64,000 nt of DNA from JAAZKV01 sp041659525 (GTDB lineage: Archaea > Iainarchaeota > Iainarchaeia > Iainarchaeales > JAAZKV01), in NCBI GenBank assembly GCA_041659525.1, contig JBAZYC010000001.1:124001-188000 (forward strand), given 5' to 3'. The position numbers were made by a program, and so were the translations under genes. The notes beneath the pieces were generated by a model. That model saw only the letters and a program-made list of their open reading frames with translations, did not search any database and was not told where the DNA came from. Below are positions 60,503 to 64,000 of the stretch, one piece after another. The stretch's first letter is position 1. Every line of letters begins with the position of its first letter.

Positions 60503-61003
60503 ATGATTAATGAACAAGTAATGATGGACACTGTTTCAAGAATGCTTGAGGCAGGAATTGATGAACCTACAATTCTTTCAACTTTAGTGGATACTGGTCT
60601 TACTCAAGAAGAAGCAGTTACAATTGTAAATAAATCAAAAGCTCCCCAAGTTTCTCAAACGCAAAATGCTTCTAGTGCTCAAACTCAGCAAGATATTGCT
60701 TTAGTAAAGAACCAAATCGAGATTCAATCCCAAACCCAAGAAATGAATGATGCTTCGGTTCACAACAAACTTGATATGCACGAACAAAAAATTGATGAAG
60801 TTTCAAAGAAACTTGATGAAGTAAAAACAGTTGTTTCTTCCACAAGTAATTCTCCCCAAGATTCTATTTTGAGTTACAGAATTACTGATCTTGAAAAAAA
60901 ACTAGAAGAAGTTAACTCTATTTCTAAAGCCACTCTTGACATAATGAAAAATATTTTAGAAACTGATAGAAAAATTTTAACCGAACTTGAAGCAAAGAAA
61001 TAG
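60503..61003 (+). CDS. UBA-like plus coiled-coil protein
   Basis: About 166 residues, ATG at 60503 (MINEQVMMDTVSRM). The first 40 residues form a three-helix bundle (MLEAGIDEPTILSTLVDTGL then QEEAVTIVNK) resembling ubiquitin-associated or helical-hairpin domains; then a Gln/Ser-rich linker and a coiled coil (KIDEVSKKLDEVKTVVSSTS, then TDLEKKLEEVN). Not recognised as a family. Together with 58243 it brackets the HerA-like gene. The gap 60317-60502 upstream holds an AT-rich promoter-like stretch and nothing else clear. Confidence 0.55.
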   Translation: MINEQVMMDTVSRMLEAGIDEPTILSTLVDTGLTQEEAVTIVNKSKAPQVSQTQNASSAQTQQDIALVKNQIEIQSQTQEMNDASVHNKLDMHEQKIDEVSKKLDEVKTVVSSTSNSPQDSILSYRITDLEKKLEEVNSISKATLDIMKNILETDRKILTELEAKK

Positions 61004-61072
61004 ACCTTTCTTTATTAAATTTAGCTCATATTCTTTTTTTATTTTAACTTTTTTACTTTTTTTAAATTTCTT

Positions 61073-61417
61073 TTATTTCATCCCAAGTATTTCTTTTAAT
61101 TCAGAAAAAAAGCTTTTTGCTTGAGCAGGGGTTTTGTGTATGAATCCTTTATAATTTCCTTCAGTTCCTGGAGTTTTTATTGTGTGCTCCGCAACTTGTT
61201 TTGAGAACCCTTTTGCATAAGAATCTAATTTTGCATCAGGAAAATTTCCTTCTGCTTTCTTTAAATCTTCCCAAGCTTTTGTTGATTGTTTTTTTAAGGG
61301 ATCATGAAATAAAAGTAGTAATCCTAAAAAAAGACAAATAAATCCAAGCCACTCTACTTTCAAATAGAGTAACCACATTCCTAATCCTATTGCTGCTGAG
61401 AATGCGTAGAAATTCAT
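61073..61417 (-). CDS. Small membrane protein (1 of 5)
   Basis: 114 residues: two adjacent hydrophobic segments (about 3-20 and 24-42) and a long charged, helical C-terminus that is probably cytosolic (KKQSTKAWEDLKKAEGNFPD). Not recognised. It is the last of a run of five small membrane-protein genes on one strand. Confidence 0.6.
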   Translation of the reverse strand: MNFYAFSAAIGLGMWLLYLKVEWLGFICLFLGLLLLFHDPLKKQSTKAWEDLKKAEGNFPDAKLDSYAKGFSKQVAEHTIKTPGTEGNYKGFIHKTPAQAKSFFSELKEILGMK

Positions 61418-61438
61418 TTTTCCACCTAGCCCTAAATT

Positions 61439-61750
61439 TTATTCTCCACCCATTCCGCCCATTCCACCAAGTAATCCAGCGTAAGGGTCAGCAGGCGCTT
61501 CTTCTTTTCCAAGCCCAAGTATGTAACCAAGTCCAAGTAAAAGGAATATTGCAAATATCCAATATTCTTTCATTCCCATTCCATTAACAATGTAAAGAAC
61601 AATAACTGAAATTATTAAAAGTAAACTTGCTTTGAAATCTCTTGCAGCAAGTATAAGTATCAAAGTGGCTCCAAGAACTATCCAAACCTCTCCGAGTTGC
61701 ACTGCAAACCCCAATAGAGTAACTGAAATTAAGTATGTTAGTAGATCCAT
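61439..61750 (-). CDS. Small membrane protein (2 of 5)
   Basis: 103 residues, four hydrophobic segments between about 2 and 85, and a Gly/Met-rich tail GLLGGMGGMGGE. Not recognised. Ends 21 bases before the next gene in the run. Confidence 0.6.
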   Translation of the reverse strand: MDLLTYLISVTLLGFAVQLGEVWIVLGATLILILAARDFKASLLLIISVIVLYIVNGMGMKEYWIFAIFLLLGLGYILGLGKEEAPADPYAGLLGGMGGMGGE

Positions 61751-61812
61751 TTTTGTTCAACTCGATTTTTTTATTTTAATTTTAATTATTTTTAGTTAAT
61801 TTAATTAAAATA

Positions 61813-62085
61813 TTATTTTCCTTTGGGCACTCTTTCAAGTAAATCTTTTCCAAAGATTGACCATAAGAACAATAAGAATGGCACCCAGATTAATTCAGGG
61901 AATTGATAAAATAGTAAGTAAGTTATTATCAAGGTTAAAACTATCCCTACTTTTGGACCCACTTGTTTTTTTGCCCAAGCATAAATCCAAAGAAAGTAGA
62001 TAATCAAAAGTATTAGAGTCAGAGTTAGGAAGAAATCTCCCCCGCTTATAGCCCCTTCAAAATCTATTGCAAGTAATGGAACCAT
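61813..62085 (-). CDS. Small membrane protein (3 of 5)
   Basis: 90 residues with three hydrophobic segments (about 18-38, 46-62, 65-80) and a basic tail (FGKDLLERVPKGK). Not recognised. Confidence 0.6.
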   Translation of the reverse strand: MVPLLAIDFEGAISGGDFFLTLTLILLIIYFLWIYAWAKKQVGPKVGIVLTLIITYLLFYQFPELIWVPFLLFLWSIFGKDLLERVPKGK

Positions 62086-62170
62086 TTTTTCCCTTCAAAC
62101 ATTTTCAATTTTTCTTTCTTTTCTTTTTATTTTATTACTAAATACTATTGTTTTTGGAGATTTATTAACT

Positions 62171-62230
62171 TACCCTCACAGGGTTAATCTACCTTCGAGG
62201 TCTAATCTGCCTCGGAGGTTAATCTACCTT
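62171..62230. repeat. Array of three micro-hairpins
   Basis: CCCT-CAC-AGGG (62173-62183), ACCT-TCG-AGGT (62191-62201) and CCT-CGG-AGG (62210-62218) follow each other every 18-19 bases, parted by TTAATCTA-type spacers. It fills the gap between two membrane-protein genes. Confidence 0.7.
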
Positions 62231-62240
62231 TACCCAAAAA

Positions 62241-62585
62241 TCATCTCCTTGGTTTGGTCAAATCCATTACTGTCTTTGATCCCCAAGTAATTATACTAAA
62301 TAAACCAAATGAAGCTAAAGTAATTGCAAAGAATCCTGTTGCTCCTACCCACCACCATTTTATCACTAAAAAATAAATTAAGATTCCAGAAATTATTAGA
62401 GTAAGTACCCCATTTCCAAGGTATCCTTTTACCGTGCTAAATATTACAAAGATTAGCATGATTTTTACAATAATATCAATTGGTTGAAATAAGTACATTG
62501 AAATTGGTAAAAGTATTATTATTGCAACCATTATCCCTAATGCAATAAAGATGAAATTTCCTTTTTGGTTCATTGTAAGTTCCAT
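62241..62585 (-). CDS. Small membrane protein (4 of 5)
   Basis: 114 residues with four hydrophobic segments (about 8-32, 36-50, 56-75, 80-100) and little outside them. Not recognised. It starts 4 bases after the stop of the next upstream gene. Confidence 0.6.
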   Translation of the reverse strand: MELTMNQKGNFIFIALGIMVAIIILLPISMYLFQPIDIIVKIMLIFVIFSTVKGYLGNGVLTLIISGILIYFLVIKWWWVGATGFFAITLASFGLFSIITWGSKTVMDLTKPRR

Positions 62586-62589
62586 TTTT

Positions 62590-63012
62590 CTATCCCATCC
62601 CTCTTGCTCTTCTCATTTGCATTAATCGGTGTTGTTTTTCTCTAAACTCCGGCCCATTAGGTTGTCCAGGTAATTCTCCGCCCCCACCTTCCATTGATTG
62701 CTCCATAGCTGCTTGGGGAGCAAGGATAAAGAAATCCATTAATAGTTGAGTTACTCCAAACAAAACTAGCATATACAAAATGTAAATTCCTCCAAAAATC
62801 ATGAAGTAATCAAAGATTATGAAGTAAGATAAAACCGCTATTACCATTAACGCTACAGGCCCTTTACCCATGTGTTGGGTTACGTAAGAAATTATTGTTA
62901 ATAGAACAAAGATTTTGAGTACCAAAGTCATGTCTGCAAGCAAACCATCCAAAAAAAGGATTGTGGGCATTATTTTCAGCAAAGGTAATAAGGATAATGA
63001 AAAAAACTCCAT
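62590..63012 (-). CDS. Small membrane protein (5 of 5)
   Basis: 140 residues, about four hydrophobic segments in the first 105 and a Met/Gln/Arg-rich tail (AAMEQSMEGGGGELPGQPNG) that should be cytosolic. Not recognised. First of the run, 145 bases downstream of the S-layer-like gene. The tail looks disordered. Confidence 0.6.
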   Translation of the reverse strand: MEFFSLSLLPLLKIMPTILFLDGLLADMTLVLKIFVLLTIISYVTQHMGKGPVALMVIAVLSYFIIFDYFMIFGGIYILYMLVLFGVTQLLMDFFILAPQAAMEQSMEGGGGELPGQPNGPEFREKQHRLMQMRRARGMG

Positions 63013-63100
63013 GCACTAAATAGGTTTTTGGAATATAAAAAGATTCTGATTAACTTCTAGAGCTTGTTTGAATTTAATTTAAAAAAATTATTTTGGTTTT

Positions 63101-63139
63101 TTAATTCGCACCCACTAGTGTTACTTCTTTGCCCGCAAA
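63101..63139 (-). pseudogene. Copy of the S-layer-like gene's last codons
   Basis: After the stop of the S-layer-like gene, the minus strand reads FAGKEVTLVGAN then stop, repeating almost exactly that gene's own end (MANKEVTLVGTN). It has no start codon and is a leftover of a second C-terminus, probably from tandem duplication or recombination. Confidence 0.55.
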
Positions 63140-63157
63140 GAATTATTTTTTCTTTGT

Positions 63158-64000
63158 TTAATTTGTTCCTACTAATGTTACTTCTTTGTTAGCCATGCTT
63201 GTTGTTGAACCTACTGTTCTTTCTATTACTGCTGGGTTCCACCAAAAGCTAGTTGAGCTTCCGTCGTTTGAAACACAAACAGTTCCTTCTTTTACTGCGT
63301 CAAATAATTTGTCAAGTGTATTAATTGTTCCAGCATCTCCACTTTGTAAGTCATTGTATTTCATTCCTGGTATTCCTTGTAGTACTGATCCGTCACTAAA
63401 TTCGTTAGCTGCTGTCCAAATAGTTGTTCCTTCATTGTTTGAATTAATTGTGTAACTTGATTCGTCTTTTGGAACAAACAAAATTGATTTTAAGTACATG
63501 CTTCCGCTTCTTGTAGCGTCCTTGAATTCGAATCCGTAAACGTTTTCTCCTAGTTTACTCAATCTGTAATCTGGAGAATTGTAATACATTTCTACTGCGT
63601 TACTTCCATAGAAGTCCTTGCTCTTTGCTGCCCCAATCCAGTAACTCAAATTCCCACCAGTACTAATTGCTCCTTTACTATTTTCAATTGAGAAGGCTAA
63701 GTTTCCTGATTGAGTATCCATTGTGTGTTTTAAAATTACTGGAGTTGCATAATTTTGTGTTAGTGCTAAATCTGCTTGGTTTCCACTTACGCTTGCAACA
63801 GCTATTTGTCCTCTTGTTGCAACTGAAGTGTTAACTGCATCGAAAGTTGTTTTTGTTTTAGTAGTAATGTTCATTACTCCGTTGCTTGCTGCATTATAGA
63901 AAGTATATGCTCGATTTCCAGTGCTACTAATTGTAATTTCTTTATCGTTCTCGTTAGTGTAAACGCTTCCGTATCCTTGTCTTCCTCCAGTTGATCCTAG
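63158..64000 (-). CDS. S-layer-like surface protein, 5' end outside window
   Basis: 280 residues of the C-terminal part, open to the window edge. Asn/Ser/Thr/Gly-rich with almost no charge clusters and very few cysteines, as in archaeal S-layer proteins; the ending ANKEVTLVGTN resembles the V-LVG end of the S-layer families of methanogens. YFTFYNA and repeated TTK-strands suggest beta domains. It likely forms the outer lattice of the cell. The gene should be long, and its signal peptide lies outside the window. Confidence 0.6.
   Translation of the reverse strand, partial: LGSTGGRQGYGSVYTNENDKEITISSTGNRAYTFYNAASNGVMNITTKTKTTFDAVNTSVATRGQIAVASVSGNQADLALTQNYATPVILKHTMDTQSGNLAFSIENSKGAISTGGNLSYWIGAAKSKDFYGSNAVEMYYNSPDYRLSKLGENVYGFEFKDATRSGSMYLKSILFVPKDESSYTINSNNEGTTIWTAANEFSDGSVLQGIPGMKYNDLQSGDAGTINTLDKLFDAVKEGTVCVSNDGSSTSFWWNPAVIERTVGSTTSMANKEVTLVGTN

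Noticed and set aside
1..64000. CRISPR array or IS element
   Set aside because: No regularly spaced identical repeats with unique spacers and no transposase were seen.

Overview
The window reads as a chromosomal segment of an AT-rich archaeon, most likely a DPANN-type lineage (a Diapherotrites/Iainarchaeota- or Woesearchaeota-like genome would fit; the phylum cannot be fixed from this stretch). Evidence: a family B replicative polymerase, type II methionine aminopeptidase, XPD- and XPB-type helicases, an archaeal-style tRNA with a bulge-helix-bulge intron, class III (archaeal pilin-type) signal peptides, an S-layer-like protein, TATA boxes about 25 bases before many starts (leaderless genes), and many small very basic orphan proteins.

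Layout. 1-5063: a histidine-phosphatase fragment, a basic orphan, then a three-gene membrane/lipoprotein operon with two alkaline-phosphatase-superfamily proteins. 5121-11703: XPD-like helicase, a stand-alone receiver protein, two small membrane-associated proteins, a helical-repeat protein, GrpB-like protein, a phosphatase-like protein and a putative zinc peptidase. 11704-16000: an accessory-looking stretch with a structured non-coding region, a LAGLIDADG endonuclease and two convergent pairs of membrane/HEPN-like genes. 16106-31515: housekeeping and orphan genes (PvcA/DIT1-type isocyanide synthase, LMW phosphatase, PurF, ferredoxin, MsrA, two methyltransferases, two HD proteins, a zinc ribbon). 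31616-41894: three proteins with class III signal peptides, two of them large GLUG-repeat surface proteins, plus an XPB-like helicase. 41998-46314: Dus, radical SAM, an HxlR regulator with a divergent 52-residue gene, a frameshifted acetyltransferase, and tRNA-Thr. 46377-52962: a beta-barrel protein, then a histidine supercluster on the minus strand: tRNA-His, hisS, hisG, hisIE, a HAD phosphatase, hisC, hisD. 53193-58162: a STAS-like protein, an intron-containing tRNA-Arg with a partly duplicated 3' half, methionine aminopeptidase and PolB. 58243-64000: a HerA-like protein lacking its nucleotide-binding motifs, flanked by two coiled-coil proteins, then five small membrane proteins downstream of an S-layer-like gene that runs off the window.

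How it works together: the histidine genes form one minus-strand unit that joins amino-acid synthesis to its charging (hisS) and to the tRNA that uses it. The surface proteins (class III signal peptides, GLUG repeats, S-layer) and many lipoproteins point to a cell with an elaborate envelope. The most unusual items are the archaeal isocyanide-synthase homologue, the tRNA-Arg 3'-half duplication with a hairpin-rich insert, the noncanonical tRNA-Thr T-loop, the frame break at the start of hisG, and the degenerate HerA-like protein. No CRISPR array, rRNA gene or insertion sequence was seen.
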